Shown piece after piece: positions 1 to 11,509 of a DNA stretch of 64,000 nucleotides. This stretch comes from Liopterus haemorrhoidalis (Eukaryota; Arthropoda; Insecta; Coleoptera; Dytiscidae): positions 24,310,740 to 24,374,739 of the forward strand of contig OZ020617.1 in the NCBI GenBank assembly GCA_963971575.1, in the 5' to 3' direction. Position numbers and translations under genes: made by a program. The notes under the pieces are model-generated. The model was not told the origin of the DNA. It was given only the letters and a program-made list of their open reading frames with translations, and did not search any database. Position 1 is the stretch's first letter. Every line of letters begins with the position of its first letter.

Positions 1-252
1 CGTTTACGAAGAGCACTTCTCTTTATAAAACGATCATATCTAGAAGTGGTTCCACGTTTACTTCCGGTTTTTAGTTTGTTTTCATAATTATCAGTCTCTT
101 GGAACCTTTTGATGGTAATTTGCACGGCTTTTCTTGAAGACTCCATTTTTTTTTTTAATTTCCACCTGCGATTCTCCTTGTGAATGGAGCAATACAATTT
201 GATTCCTTTGTTCCATAGTGAGTTCACGCCATAAGATTAAATTTTTAGCCAT
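1..252 (-). pseudogene. Tc1-like transposase, N-terminal part, frameshifted
   Basis: Reading the minus strand from ATG at 252-250 gives MAKNLILWRELTMEQRNQ, then a helix-turn-helix region containing SSRKAVQITIKRFQET and a basic segment with GSKRGTTSRYDRF. This layout is that of the DNA-binding half of Tc1/mariner transposases, which bind the terminal inverted repeat and cut and paste the element. The frame shifts by one base in an 11-A tract (forward 145-155), so the copy is not functional as it stands. The catalytic DDE half lies outside the window. The identification is from pattern recognition of the family; subgroup unknown. Confidence 0.75.
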
Positions 253-571
253 AAGATTAAAAATATCCACTTGAACTCAATAGAACATGAAAAACACAGT
301 GTTCACTTCAAACGCATGTGTAATAATGATCCAAGACCTAGTTGTTTATTTTTATGTAAACAAAACGTAATAGACCTGATTTTGTATTTATTTGTATTTC
401 AAGATTTATCATAACTCTGTTTATTTTTTGGATTATCTGGTTAGATGTACGTCTTTTAGAATGTGTCAATATTTTAAAAACATTTTTTCAAATATATACA
501 AGTTACAATGTACATAAATTTATATATTATATTTTAACTGCATGGGTGCTCCATACATTTGTCCAAGGCTG
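1..571 (-). mobile_element. Tc1-like DNA transposon, one end in window
   Basis: The outer end reads, on the minus strand, CAGCCTTGGACAAATGTATG and is followed in the flank by TA (572-573), the Tc1/mariner target. About 320 bp of AT-rich non-coding end sequence separates the terminus from the transposase start at 252. The other end is beyond position 1. Confidence 0.65.
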
Positions 572-814
572 TATATGTATTCAGATAAACGTGTGTGTGT
601 TTTTGTATATGGAGCGCTTCTATGGCAGCCGTGAGTAGAGCGAGTGAAACAAGACAATAGTTCTTTCTAACCATCCAAACCAATAGTATCGCTTAATGTT
701 TATGGCCTAAATTGCACCATTCTTTTTTTTTTCTGGCGGGCGTCGGTCAAGTAAATCCTACCCGAGTATAGCCTCTAGTTTTTTATACAGATTAATTGTT
801 TGTGTATTTTGCAG

Positions 815-1071
815 GAATCTCCTATATTTTGGGTATTATGATATACCCAATTGCCTGGGGGGAGTCCCGAGTAATTCAGTTATGTGGATCTGAAGCGGCT
901 GGTTTTTACCCAGGATCATGTTCGTTGGGCTGGGGTTTGTATGCCGCCGTTATTGCAACGGCGTTAACTTTCGTATGTGCCTGTCTATCCGTACTTGCAG
1001 AACGTGCCACAAGCAGTGACAAAGTTCAGGACCAAATAGATGATGGCCGCACACTTATTTGTTTGGCTTAA
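815..1071 (+). CDS. LHFPL tetraspan family member, last coding exon
   Basis: This is the 3' exon of a four-pass membrane protein of the LHFPL family. It follows a good acceptor (TTTTGCAG ending at 814) and is open to TAA at 1069-1071. The peptide begins GISYILGIMIYPIAWGES, has the family signature of a third membrane segment followed by Y-P-x-x-W, a cysteine pair (LCGSEA and PGSCSLGW) in the second extracellular loop, and a hydrophobic fourth membrane segment (YAAVIATALTFVCACLSVLA). It ends in a short cytoplasmic tail. Upstream exons are outside the window or not recognisable between 574 and 814. AATAAA signals at 1120-1125 and 1124-1129 suit the 3' end. Family members help build mechanosensory and synaptic complexes; which paralogue this is cannot be told. 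Confidence 0.8.
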
Positions 1072-1119
1072 CTCTGCATATGAGATTATTTTACAATTTT
1101 ATTTTTATTGAACCAGAAA

Positions 1120-1129
1120 AATAAATAAA
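1120..1129 (+). terminator. Probable polyadenylation signals of the LHFPL gene
   Basis: Two overlapping AATAAA hexamers lie about 50 bp after the stop codon of the LHFPL exon. Confidence 0.5.
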
Positions 1130-1390
1130 TATATTTTTTTATTAATATTAATATGGATATTCCAAATAATTTACAGTAGTATATCTTCATATAAAAAAGC
1201 ATCATTAGAAAAAAAGAAGTGAACCACTTAGATTTGATTTATGACACTTATCGTAAATAAGCAAGGTGTCTTCAAACATTAATTTTATTTGGTTTTTAGT
1301 GTAATGATGGTATATCACTTATTCCAATTTAGCATTTTAAATATCTACTGCCATATTTAGGATGATTTAAAAATGGCACATACATATATA

Positions 1391-1651
1391 CAGAGGCGGA
1401 TTTAACGGCGGACGCGCGCCCTGGGCCCCGCAAAACCCCAACTTTCCACTAATGACACCAAGTTTTGTTTAATATGTATAATTTTAATTACTTATAAGTT
1501 TACAATCGGCAGTAAAACCTGATAGTATGTTTATATTCGCTTATTTGTTTAAAAATATGGTTAACATGTATTTTCCCTGTCTCTCTTTTTTTTAAGGGGC
1601 CCAATATTGTCTCGTACGCCCGGGGCCTCAACCAGCCTTAATCCACCTCTG
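1391..1651. mobile_element. Non-autonomous hAT element, 261 bp
   Basis: Ends are inverted copies: CAGAGGCGGATTTAACGGC on the left, CAGAGGTGGATTAAGGCT on the right strand. It is flanked by a perfect 8-bp duplication, CATATATA at 1383-1390 and 1652-1659. Interior has GGGCCCC motifs near both ends and no coding capacity. CAGAG ends plus an 8-bp target duplication indicate hAT. Confidence 0.85.
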
Positions 1652-1769
1652 CATATATAGTAGGTTAGGTAATAATAATAGGTTCCCAAAGCCATGTATA
1701 AGGGCAAAGAAAGTAAGTTTTCCGTAGTAGTAGCCGGAGATCTACAAATCTAGGCGTTTTTCCTTAATT

Positions 1770-2078
1770 TTTCAACCCATAGGTTGGTTTGCAGTATTTC
1801 TCCATGCTTCCCTGTTCTCAGTCAGTCTTTTTAGTTCCACGTACGTGTTGCAATTCACATCTTCCAATATCTGTTTCATGTACTTTAGCCTTGATCAACC
1901 CCCTACTGTTCTTTCCCTCAACTGTTCCTTCCAGTATCGTTTTCTCTAGTCCGTGTCTTATAATATGTCCAATCCAAACATCTTTTCTCTTCTGCAACAA
2001 TCTCCGCAGATATGATTCCTCTTCCATTTGCCGCAATACTTCTTCGTTCGTCGCTTTATCTACCCATCGAATTTTCAT
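1770..2078 (-). pseudogene. Non-LTR retrotransposon reverse transcriptase, C-terminal fragment
   Basis: On the minus strand an 86-codon open stretch reads MKIRWVDKATNEEVLRQM, then RKDVWIGHIIRHGLEKTILE and a degraded GKNSRG motif. After one frameshift near 1820 it continues ENREAWRNTANQPMG and stops. This W-x-GH-x-x-RH ... REAWR layout is the usual C-terminal tail of insect LINE ORF2 proteins behind the reverse transcriptase domain. Only the tail remains, as expected for a fragment of an old insertion. Confidence 0.65.
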
Positions 2079-2373
2079 TTATACTACTGTACCTAGGCGT
2101 TGGGAACTTATTTATTCATCTAAAATATATCTATTACTCAGTATGTGATTTGAACTTTTTTTTTTTTTTAAATTGGCTGTCTTTTTTGATTTGCCACGCC
2201 GATCACGTATTTTTCATGTAATTTGATAGATCAAAAAAATAGAACTAGACTTCTCTGCCTTATGCCTCATCTAGGTGTCGGGATCCTATTGTTATTATTA
2301 TTATTAATTAATACACATATTTATGTCATACAATTATGTAGGGTGACCATTTTCTTAAGAAGGCAATGCGGGA

Positions 2374-2500
2374 TGGAGCAAAAAAAAGGTCCTCACCTCC
2401 CAAATCCAAGTGAAGAGCAAAAAAAAAGGTCCTCTTCTCCCAAATACAAGTTAAGAGCAAAAAAAAAAAGGTCCTTATTTCCTCAAATACAAGTTACAAA
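2374..2500. repeat. Three-unit tandem repeat of about 43 bp
   Basis: Units share the core GAGCA, an A run, then GGTCCTC and CCCAAATCCAAGT or close variants; the third is shorter and more diverged. Part of the same unit occurs inside the hAT MITE at 56830-57042. Confidence 0.75.
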
Positions 2501-2559
2501 TACGGGACAGTCTGATTTCTCGACATTAGACTTATTTTCTCGAGAAAAATAATTATTAA

Positions 2560-3128
2560 ATTATTAGAATATACATCTTTTTTTAATGTTGAAAATATTG
2601 TAGAGGATAAAAACATGTTAAAATTATAATCACCTTTAAAGTACTAAAGTAAAGGCGTCGAGCAAATTTTACATTTCTCGAGAAATGAAAATTTAGAATT
2701 AAAACTTTTTCTCGAGAAGAATCACTAGATATGTATACTCAAATAATAATAATATTCGTATTTTCAATAAGAAATCTTTAAATGGTCAAATAATTGAATT
2801 GATTTATATATTCTGAAACAGAGTTAGTTCAAAATAGTGAATTTTAAAACAATGACGCATTGCGGATTTTGCAAATTAACAAGTATAGAAAAAATTAAAA
2901 TGGAAGAACAAATTATTTGTAAATTTAAGAGAACCTTGAAGATAAATTTGAGTTGATCATAAATTTTCCCTCTGTTAGAAACATTAATAATATATTTATA
3001 AAATACCATTTATCATCCTAAATGTTAATAAATCATATCAGGGACGAGTGCCTGTTTAAAAACATTTTCATTGTAACAATAGAAATAGTAAAAAAATTAC
3101 TCAAATAAAAACTCGAAAAGACTGATTA
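2560..3128. other. AT-rich intergenic DNA
   Basis: No coding pattern or terminal repeats recognised. Two TTTCTCGAGAAR motifs (near 2518-2550 and 2675-2720) are local palindromes. Confidence 0.4.
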
Positions 3129-3148
3129 TTTATTTATTAAATATTTTA

Positions 3149-3761
3149 TTACAACTTCTTCCAAATTAAAGATTTATTATTAGCAGGCATATCATGAATC
3201 TCCATTAATTGTAAGCCGTTATTCTCAGCTTCTTTTTGAAGATCTCTTACATCTCTCACTCCCCATTCTGGATTTTGTTCGCGTAAAAAATGATCGAAAT
3301 TTACATTAGATTGTGGCGTAAGTGTACCATTTATAGCGTAAGGTCCATATGTTATCAATATACCATCTTTAACTAATAATATACCCGCAGTTTTAAATAG
3401 ACCTAGGGTACAGTCATATGGAGATATATGAATCATATTAATATTTATCATATAATTATATTCTTGTGTATCTAGTCCCCATGTTTCCATTGGAGATGTA
3501 ATGTCAATATTCAAAGGCTGTTTAATATTTTTTGTGGGACAATCTTTTACATATAACTTTATTGTTTCAAGCATATTTTTATCATATTCAGATGGTTGGA
3601 ATGTTAGGTATGGAAAATGTGGAGCAATGTACGAAATGTGTTGTCCTGTTCCTGATGAAATTTCTAACACGTTTCCTGGACTGCATGGTTTAAAGTATTT
3701 TTGAACTATTTCGAAAATTGGTTGTTTGTTCCGCTCTGCAGATGGGTTTACAACTTTCTTA
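3149..3761 (-). CDS. METTL26: METTL26 (UPF0585) methyltransferase-like protein, main exon
   Basis: METTL26 proteins are small predicted S-adenosylmethionine-dependent methyltransferases with a Rossmann fold; the substrate is not known. The exon is open from an acceptor (CTTTCAG on the minus strand, ending at 3762) to TAA at 3151-3149. It begins KKVVNPSAERNKQPIFEIVQ, which is the family's N-terminal AAERN motif, then VLEISSGTGQHISYIAPHFP, the SAM-binding motif I. NINMIHISPYDCTLGLFKTA and GPYAINGTLTPQSN are the conserved central blocks, and LREQNPEWGVRDVRDL plus MPANNKSLIWKKL close the protein, close to the family's usual end. The ATG at 3670 sits inside motif I and is not the true start; the start is in an upstream exon (above 3761) that I could not identify because that region is filled with MITEs. 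TTTATT motifs just below the stop supply polyadenylation signals. Confidence 0.88.
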
Positions 3762-4098
3762 CTGAAAGAAAGAAAAAAAATATATTATACAGTCTTTAAA
3801 TATTAATTATATATGAAGTGTTGATGTTTCAAATTTATAAGAATTAAAACTATAGTTAAAACAACAATCATAGCAACGTTTGCAACATAATGGTTATAGG
3901 AACACCTAAAAATTATCTGTATATTGGGTAGCTTTCCTTTTACAAATAAAAATGCTTATCTAAGCTCACAACTTCAACAAATGCCTTAACAAAGGTTAGG
4001 CGGTGGAAAAAATCTTTTGTAGTCTTATAAAGGGATCGCTCTTACGACTTAGGTTAACTTAGCTAATCTTAGTATTCTAGTAAAAGGAAAGCACCTAT
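3762..4098. other. Intron or upstream region of METTL26
   Basis: AT-rich; no convincing first exon found. Confidence 0.4.
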
Positions 4099-4393
4099 TG
4101 TTTTCATTTTTGTAAGGACAAACTAAACCTGAATATTTTAGTTAATTTAATATTGTATTACTGACTTTAACGACATTTAAAAAATGCTTAACAGTGTAAT
4201 ACGGACTTCACATTTTTTGGTTATGATCATTATAATTAACATATGTATATTTTTTCAGCATGACATATGTTAAATGATGTGACATATTCATAATGTGACA
4301 TTTTTGTAATACCAACACGACATACGATTTCAAAGGTTCAAACTATTGAAATCAAATTTTCCTTTTAGTATGTTTTTACAAAAGTGAAAACAG
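4099..4393. mobile_element. MITE-A copy, diverged
   Basis: Shows the MITE-A plan: TTTTTGTAAGGACAAAC at the left, internal GGTTATGATCATTATAATTA and TACCAACACGACATACG blocks, and a right end ...TTTTTACAAAAGTGAAAACAG. More diverged than the intron copies. Confidence 0.7.
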
Positions 4394-4484
4394 TATATGC
4401 AACATGCAAATTATGTATTTAATAATGCATTATTGTACAGGGTGTACCAGATAGCATACTAATTTTCAAAGAAACTCAGTTTAT

Positions 4485-4666
4485 AGGTTATTTCAAACGT
4501 TTAAGCGGAACTAACTGTAATTTTCATTTTGTAAGTTGTCATAAGCTCTTCTTTTAAAGTTGGAAGTGTGCTTTTGCTAAACAACATGATCAAAAGCCTC
4601 ACTTAAACGGTAAAAGTTATGATAATTCCAAATCTAGTTCCGCTTTAACTAAAGATACAGGCTATA
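4485..4666. mobile_element. MITE-B short-form copy
   Basis: Left GGTTATTTCAAACGTTTAAG and GCGGAACTA, right TAGTTCCGCTTTAACTAAAG and CAGGCTAT, inverted. About 180 bp, like the copies at 5674 and 13790, so the family has a short form beside the 400-bp form. Confidence 0.6.
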
Positions 4667-5081
4667 TTTCTTAGAATTATTGTAGAATCTAGGCAAAGAA
4701 ATTAAACTGATCATAAGATTTTAAGCTCTAGTTTATGGAATATGCTATTTTTAGAATATCAGGGGCATTAACTCTGATATTTTATATTAATAATAATTAA
4801 TTATTAATCAAATTAATCATAATTCCTGATTGATTTAATGTTAATAAACGTTATTCCAATATTTATTAGAATTATGAAATTATATGAAATTTAAATAAAG
4901 TAATAATTGCTTGCTGTTATCAGGGGTGTCCGCAGAAAACTTAACTCATGGGGAGGGTAAACATAACAAAAGTAAAATAGTTTCACCAAAAATAGCAAAA
5001 TGAATAAGAATAACAGTTCAAACACAAAAAACTACTAGCGCTTTAAAAACTTTAGGTGGATTTGACCTTGACCATATACTG

Positions 5082-5642
5082 TGTTCACTTTTGTAAGAAC
5101 AAACTAAGAGGAAATTTTGATTTCAATAGTTTGCACCTTTGAAATTATGTCATGTTGGTATTTAAAAATGTCACTTTATTAATAATAATAATAATATTTA
5201 TTAAATAGCACAAACCAATATGTCAAACCATTTGACATATGTCATTGAAAAATGAGGCACTATTCTACTTCTGTAAACCCACCTTGTTGCGCATGCGTAC
5301 TGTCTATTTTAGGTGCAAATTTAGGTAAATAAATTTACTTTTTGTAAAATTTTCGGTTAGGTTACCTAAGTAATTTATTTTTCTTAGTTTTATTTAGTCA
5401 CATATCATTTTATTTATTTGTATTAGAAATTTTATTTGATTATTTACAGTCACGAATATTGCTGGGTTTGCAGTTGTAGAATAGTACCAAAAATGATATC
5501 TTTAATTATAATAATCATAACCAACTAATCTGAAGTCTGTTTTACAGTGTAAGCATTTTTTTAAATGGTTTTTAATGTCAGTAATGCACTATAAAAGTAA
5601 CCAAAATAACCAGATTTGATTTGGTTACAAAAGTGAAAGCAA
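5082..5642. mobile_element. MITE-A copy (reverse) split by a nested MITE
   Basis: Left end TGTTCACTTTTGTAAGAACA, internal TTTGACATATGTCATTGA, resumed after the insert with TGATATCTTTAATTATAAT, right end ...GGTTACAAAAGTGAAAGCA. The insert occupies 5256-5488. Confidence 0.8.
5256..5488. mobile_element. Nested MITE, 233 bp, 8-bp target duplication
   Basis: Ends GGCACTATTCTACTTCTGTA and, inverted, GGTACTATTCTACAACTGCA. A perfect AAAAATGA duplication flanks it (5248-5255, 5489-5496). Removing the insert and one duplication restores the MITE-A sequence exactly as seen in other copies. Superfamily open: hAT, P and Merlin elements can all leave 8 bp. Confidence 0.88.
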
Positions 5643-5673
5643 TATACAAATTTTCTGCTACACTCTGTACATA

Positions 5674-5852
5674 CAGCCTGTTTCTTTGGTATAAGCGGAG
5701 CTAGATTTTGAATTCTAGTAACTGTTAACGTTTGACTGAAGTTTTTGATCATTTTGCTTAGCAAAAGTCAACTTCAACCATTAAAAAATTAGCTTGACAA
5801 CATAAGAAAACTAAAATTTCATTTGATTCCGCTTAAAGGTTTGGAATAGCCT
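5674..5852. mobile_element. MITE-B short-form copy
   Basis: Left CAGCCTGTTTCTTTGGTATA then AGCGGAGCTAGATTTTG; right CCGCTTAAAGGTTTGGAATA then GCCTA. TA flanks. Confidence 0.65.
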
Positions 5853-6277
5853 ATATGTGAGTTTCTTATCCAGGAGGAGCAAATTAAAAAAAAAAAAAAA
5901 AAAAAAACACTGAGAAACTTGAGTTCAAAGTTTAATAGTAATAGAAAAATAGTTTTTATTAAATACTAGATTAATTATTTTTCTTTAATTTGTTTCTTAA
6001 CGCTGATATATAATTTTTTTTTTTTTTTTCAAAACCGCGTATCTAGCTATTTTTTACATGAGACAGGAATGAAAAATTACGCCCTTAAAACAAAATTGGA
6101 TACGTTGTAAGTTATTTAATCTTTCTTCTGGTGCGTTTTTCATCTTTTAACTTGAATCAATAGAGTCGGTAGAGTCAAATTTGGCAAGTTTCTGGTACTT
6201 TAGTTAATAATTGTTGTACAAAATAATTATATTTCAATCAAATTTATTTCTCACAATATCGCTTTAATGTAGTAGAA

Positions 6278-6560
6278 CAGTGGTGTCTATTTTTTTCGCA
6301 TTTGATGTTTCACGGGCAGGATTGAGTTGGGACGATGCCAAATATTAAAATAAATCACGAGGACCGGGAGGTGTGGGATAAAATTTCCAATAAATCACTT
6401 GAGGACGGGGGTGGGTAGAAAAAAATCACTTGAAAATCCGGTGGCGGTGGGGGGGGGGGATAATCACCTGAAAATTAATGGTAGACATTCAGAAAATGTG
6501 TACGGGTCATTTAAAAATTGGGCCGGATCCAGTTCGTGGGACATATGTTGGACACCACTG
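6278..6560. mobile_element. Non-autonomous hAT element, 283 bp
   Basis: Left CAGTGGTGTCTATTTTTTTC, right inverted CAGTGGTGTCCAACATATGT. Flanks TAGTAGAA (6270-6277) and TATTAGAA (6561-6568) match at 7 of 8. Interior is G-rich with three AATCAC(C/T)TGA-type repeats. Confidence 0.82.
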
Positions 6561-9136
6561 TATTAGAACATAAACGAAACGATCAGGGCAATAGAATAAA
6601 TGAAGAGTAAATGCGTATGCTTGGTAATGGTACTGTGTTCTCTAATCACCTGCGTGCTCTTTTATTTTTTATTACCGGACAGATTGATACGCTGAATGAT
6701 TTTTCCCGTTATGTTTAAATATAAAAAAGTCTTCAAATTAAACAAAATTATTAGTCTTTAAATGTGTTTTCAGTAGCCACGGATTATGATCTTTATTTGT
6801 ATATACGCTTCTGAGTGAGGAAATTAATGAAAATTATTAATAAAATTTGTGAATCATTTTGGAAACAAATATTTATATAACTATCCTACCTTTGTACTTT
6901 TTTGTAGTTAAAAAGTAAAAATATTGCGCGAATTATCAGAGTCTCAACCTTAAGCATTTTTGTAATAGCAACCCGAATTGTTTTTTAATTTTTAACAACT
7001 GGCTAATGAGTATTTATACAAATTATTTAACTTAATTAAAAGTAAACATTCCATAAAATTTAGATTTGTTATAATACCACGAATATTCACATTTTTTATT
7101 TATTTATTTTTTCTTTTGTAAACAGTCAATGCAAGTGTTGTCATCTGCTGAATTTGACTATATTTGATACAATTTTGACAACTTACATTGTTAATGACAG
7201 ATAGTCTTGTTTGTTATAGAGCTCTGTCTCCAATAATTGCGTATAAGTAGGTTGCTAATTTCACATAACAACTAATTAGTGTTTAGCGATCGTAAGCCTG
7301 GATGTTCCTACTATACTAGCAGACGTAGTAGGACAGTGTTTTTCAACCTTTTGCAAGAAAATTCTACTCCTATTTTATTATAACCTAACAGACCATATTT
7401 AGATCGTAAAGGAAATTTAATATAATTATAATAAGAATAAAAATATATTTTCCTAGTGAAAAATATAGATTTTGGTATTAGACAAAATTCAAAACAAATT
7501 CTAAACAGAATATAATTTAAAATAACTATTGTGCTCTTCAGGCGCGCACCCAGAATTTTTTCTGTAAGCTCTGAGCCCCAACACGCGGTGTGCGCATCTA
7601 GCTTCTTGAAGTTGGTTAAAATTTGATAACTGATGTTAAAAGCCATTTTAAATCGCCTCTTTTATATATTTCAATGCAGTTAATTTTTTTGTTAATAACG
7701 ATGATATCTAATTAATAATTTCCAGCTTAACACCCTTAACATGAACACATTTTATAATATTTACATACATTATAGTAGGTAGTAGGACCCCCATATTCAC
7801 GGTGGATAGATAGGTTCCTAGCCCTTGCACGGATATCAGAAACCCCGGATAGTAGCGAACAGTTACCCTTTGTGGTCCTTCGTCGTTCGGGTATTTAAAT
7901 TGTATCATCAAACAGTGTCCGACTTAAAGGCTCGCGCACATTAGGATGGATCGCAGCGCATCGCAATACAAAAATCCACACGGATCGGTTTCATACATTT
8001 TATATGAGACAGCGAACATTGCTCACGGGGCACATCGAGTCGCATTGACGGATCGCTCGGCAGGCGTATTATTTCGCCTAGCCCGCTGCGGTAACCTACC
8101 CCCCTCCCTACCAAAGTACAATAAAAATAGCTAAGCAACTGCAAACAGAAAGAAATATATTTTATTAATATCAGAATTAAAGTAATATATAATTTCTTTT
8201 TTAAAAAATCAATAATAAATTTGTATTATCTATATTCAGAACAACGCCACCCACATCTTTTTCCTGTGGGCGCGCCTGAAAATACCGTAATAAAATTACA
8301 CATGTTAATGTTTTCTCTGTCTAATACAAAAAAATATATAATTTGTATTATTGTATTATATTTGATATTTACAAACCGCGGATATGGTGGTCCACTGTAT
8401 ATAGTTATTTTCATATTACCATCCAATTTTGAGACTACAAAATTTAATTTTAAATTGACCGCCCCACTGTGTACTACTGCTGTTGGATATATTTGAAGAT
8501 GTCAAGACGTCATTAAGATTTGAGTTAACTTAACGGATTATAAAGTAAGAAAGTACAACGAAATGATATTATATTAAATTTTATTAAAACATATTTACAG
8601 TGTTAATTAGTTTTCAGTTATCTATTACCATTTTCTTATAAATTTGAAATATATGCTAGTATATAAAGGGCCCAAAATTTAATTAAAATATCATAATGTG
8701 CCTTTCAAAGTTACAAAGCCTACAACTTCAGTTATCTATTTATAAATAATCGTTTTAGTGCCCTAATATAAAAGTACTTATTAAATTAATGATAGTTAAA
8801 CATGCAGCATGCAACTATTGTATAATGTTATGTATTCAATTTATGTATTTGTATATTGATGGTGCTTCTATATGTATTTACCTCATTGTTTTAATTCCTT
8901 GTGATAACTTTTGAAGAATTCTCATCTGAAAAAGTCACAGTTAGGATACTTTGTATTCGTACTATTTTATATGTGTAGTGCAAATGTTTTTGTATTTTCG
9001 TATATAGTTAATAAGAAACCAAATAGTTTTTAAAATTTATTGACTTTTATATACCAAAAATTATTCATAATATTTTATACATGTCTTATAATTACTACTA
9101 GTACATATAAGTCTATATATCCAAAGTGCCTTTTAT
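6561..9136. other. Intergenic DNA between METTL26 and DNAJC21
   Basis: AT-rich. A pair of inverted CAGGCGCGC motifs at about 7541 and 8278 could bound a diverged element; inside it 7930-8100 is a GC-richer patch. A hAT-like CAGTGTTTTTCAACCTTTTG occurs at 7333 without a recognisable partner. No genes seen. Confidence 0.35.
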
Positions 9137-10897
9137 TTATTTAACCCTTCTTTTACTTTTACTAGTTTTTTCAGGTAGCGCTATACTGTGTCCAGTTTTC
9201 TTTAAGTGGTCAAATAATTTATTTTTAGATGAAAAATTAGATTTACAAATTACACAACAATGTGTAACATCAATATCTTCTATATCGATACTTTTAACAA
9301 CTGTAACAACATTTTTCTTTTGCGATTTTTTAACACGTTTCTTGTTCTGAATTTCAGCAATCTCCTCATTTTCATTTTCTTCATTTATGTCATTTTTCTC
9401 TGGAGTCTTTTCTTTGATATCTGCTTGTGGTTGGATTTTCTTAGAATTGGCCTTTTTCTTCTTCGATTTTTTGCCGGAATCAATAAAATCTAAATCGTCA
9501 TCAGAAATAACAAGTTTAATTTTAGAAGTATCTGTCTGAGATACTTCAGTATCTTCTGTAACTGATAATTTTTGTGTTCTTATTACTTTCTTAGATTTTT
9601 TATTTTTCTTTTTTGGAACTTTTTTTTCTTCTAAATCGCTAATTTCTTCTTGAATATCACAGTTTTCTCCTTCGGCAGAGATATTTTCTATAACAGTGGT
9701 TTCTTGTTTTAAATTTTCTATATTTTCTAAATGTTTCTTACTAGTTTCATGATTTGCGAAAGCCTTGGGTGTTTTAAATTCTTTATCACATATTACACAA
9801 TACAATTCATTAATATCAGATTCTACTTCTGATTCTATAGAATTATTCTCAGTACTCATTATTGAAGAAATTTCCTCTTCTTCTTCTAACATACTTTGTT
9901 TTAAAATTTCAATATTTTGAAGATGTTTTTTACTCGTTTCATGATTTGTAAATGCTTTTGGGTTTTTAAATAGTTTATTACAAGCTACACAGTATAGTTC
10001 ATTGACATCTGCTGCATCTTCTTCTGAATTACTCAGTTCGGAATCAGATAAACTTTCACCGAATTGTTCTGCTAAATTTCTTTCTATTTGCTTCAATTCT
10101 TTTTTAACATTGTCGAATTTACTCCATTCTGCTGATTTGTGATCACTTATTTGTTTTTTATTTTCTAGTATTTTTTGTTTACGAAGTTGTTCTTGTTTTA
10201 AACGATTTTCTGCAACTTTTGCTTCTAAAAGTTTAGCATGCGCTTGAACACGTTTATCTCTTTTTCGAACAAAAGCAACTAGATTACGAACTTCTTCATT
10301 CCTCTCTTTTTTGGCTTTTTGTCTTACTTTCCTATTTTCCTTTTCTATTAATTTAAGTACTCTGCCATTTCTTGCTTCATTTATATTATATGGATCAAGC
10401 CAAACATATGATTTCTTTGTAGTATAACTAGACCAGTACGCATAAAATGGTCCTACTACATCTTCATAATTACTGGTGCTGATACCAAAATCAGGAATTT
10501 CATCATAATCTGATTTTGAATCCATATGTTCTATATCTTCCTTAGTAAGATCTTCAAATACTTTTCGGTACACAGCATAAAATCCGTTTTCATCATCTCC
10601 GTATCCTTTAAAGCATGAAGATGTAAAATACTGATACACATCTAGACTGTCATCTTTGAAGTTCTTATCTGAACCACGTAAAATTTGTTCTCTGTGATTA
10701 TCATACCATGCCCTTTCTTGTCGATCGCTCAATACTTCATATGCTTGTTGCACCAACTGAAACTGTTCTTTAGCCTCTTCAACACTGTCAATATTTTTAT
10801 CGGGATGCCATTTTAAAGCTAATTTTCTGTAAGCAGTTTTTATTTCACTGTCATCTGCATCTCGGGAAATTTCTAATAATTCATAGTAACACTTCAT
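9137..10897 (-). CDS. DNAJC21: DNAJC21 (JJJ1-type J-protein), 586 aa, single exon
   Basis: DNAJC21/Jjj1 is an Hsp40 co-chaperone that activates Hsp70 on late pre-60S ribosomal particles and helps recycle shuttling export factors. J domain at residues 3-67 with the catalytic HPD at 31-33 ([10 protein letters not shown]). Residues 80-175 hold the DNAJC21-specific block ([33 protein letters not shown]), followed by a long basic coiled coil (175-275). Three C2H2 fingers follow: C303/C306-H319/H325, C367/C370-H383/H389 and C548/C551-H564/H570. Known orthologues I recall have two fingers; the first two here are near-identical repeats. Acidic and lysine-rich low-complexity stretches lie between. ATG at 10897 is followed directly by the conserved Y-Y-E-L-L motif, so the start is firm. 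TAA at 9139-9137; TTTATT just below gives the poly(A) signal. Divergent from FAN1. Confidence 0.95.
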   Translation of the reverse strand: MKCYYELLEISRDADDSEIKTAYRKLALKWHPDKNIDSVEEAKEQFQLVQQAYEVLSDRQERAWYDNHREQILRGSDKNFKDDSLDVYQYFTSSCFKGYGDDENGFYAVYRKVFEDLTKEDIEHMDSKSDYDEIPDFGISTSNYEDVVGPFYAYWSSYTTKKSYVWLDPYNINEARNGRVLKLIEKENRKVRQKAKKERNEEVRNLVAFVRKRDKRVQAHAKLLEAKVAENRLKQEQLRKQKILENKKQISDHKSAEWSKFDNVKKELKQIERNLAEQFGESLSDSELSNSEEDAADVNELYCVACNKLFKNPKAFTNHETSKKHLQNIEILKQSMLEEEEEISSIMSTENNSIESEVESDINELYCVICDKEFKTPKAFANHETSKKHLENIENLKQETTVIENISAEGENCDIQEEISDLEEKKVPKKKNKKSKKVIRTQKLSVTEDTEVSQTDTSKIKLVISDDDLDFIDSGKKSKKKKANSKKIQPQADIKEKTPEKNDINEENENEEIAEIQNKKRVKKSQKKNVVTVVKSIDIEDIDVTHCCVICKSNFSSKNKLFDHLKKTGHSIALPEKTSKSKRRVK

Positions 10898-11509
10898 TAT
10901 GAGATGAATTGTACGAAACTGTGGTAATTATCACTGAATTACGCGAACGTATTAAATGACGCAAATTTATAACGAAAAGTTATTTTTAACTGAAAGAGTA
11001 TTTCAAAACTCGTGGTCTGAATAACTACATAGAGAATTTTAACCTTATTAACTTACCGAATGTTGAAGATTGACAGTTTAATAAAGAAGAAGAAGAATAA
11101 GAAACCAATATAGATTTGTGAATTGTTTATTTGAAATATGATTTTACACGGAGTAGTTTTCACTGCGGTCTCTTTCTAGTTTAGCAAATGTTGTAAGAAA
11201 CACCAAACAAATAATATATAAAACGCAGTACATATCAGGTATATCCAATATAAACAATATTTATGTGGGTAACTGTAATAAAGATTGCTGCTGAGCGATT
11301 CTCGACCAAAAGGTATATAGACATTTGGTTTTTCAAAGTTATTTGTTTATATATTTGATGGGTTTATTAGTGGTTATGTGTTTTAAAATACAATATTTTC
11401 TGCAAAGCATAAACTGGAAGCAAAGTGCGATAAGTACCTAGTTAGATAAAAAAAAGAGGAGAGTTTATCTAAATAACCGTCAAATATTTTAACTTCTTTC
11501 TAAAAGTAT
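10898..11509. promoter_or_regulatory. Shared upstream region of DNAJC21 (-) and FAN1 (+)
   Basis: The two start codons face away from each other about 0.6 kb apart with no gene between. The interval is AT-rich with no clear TATA box; a bidirectional promoter is inferred from position only. Confidence 0.45.

Noticed and set aside
2223..2552. 109-codon frame
   Set aside because: Mostly translation of the 43-bp tandem repeat; no homology recognised.
7311..7646. 111-codon minus-strand frame
   Set aside because: Low-complexity Ile/Phe/Tyr-rich translation of AT-rich DNA starting in a possible hAT end.
7325..7790. hAT element with TAGTAGGA duplication
   Set aside because: TAGTAGGA occurs at both points and the left side has a hAT-like end, but the right end is not an inverted match.
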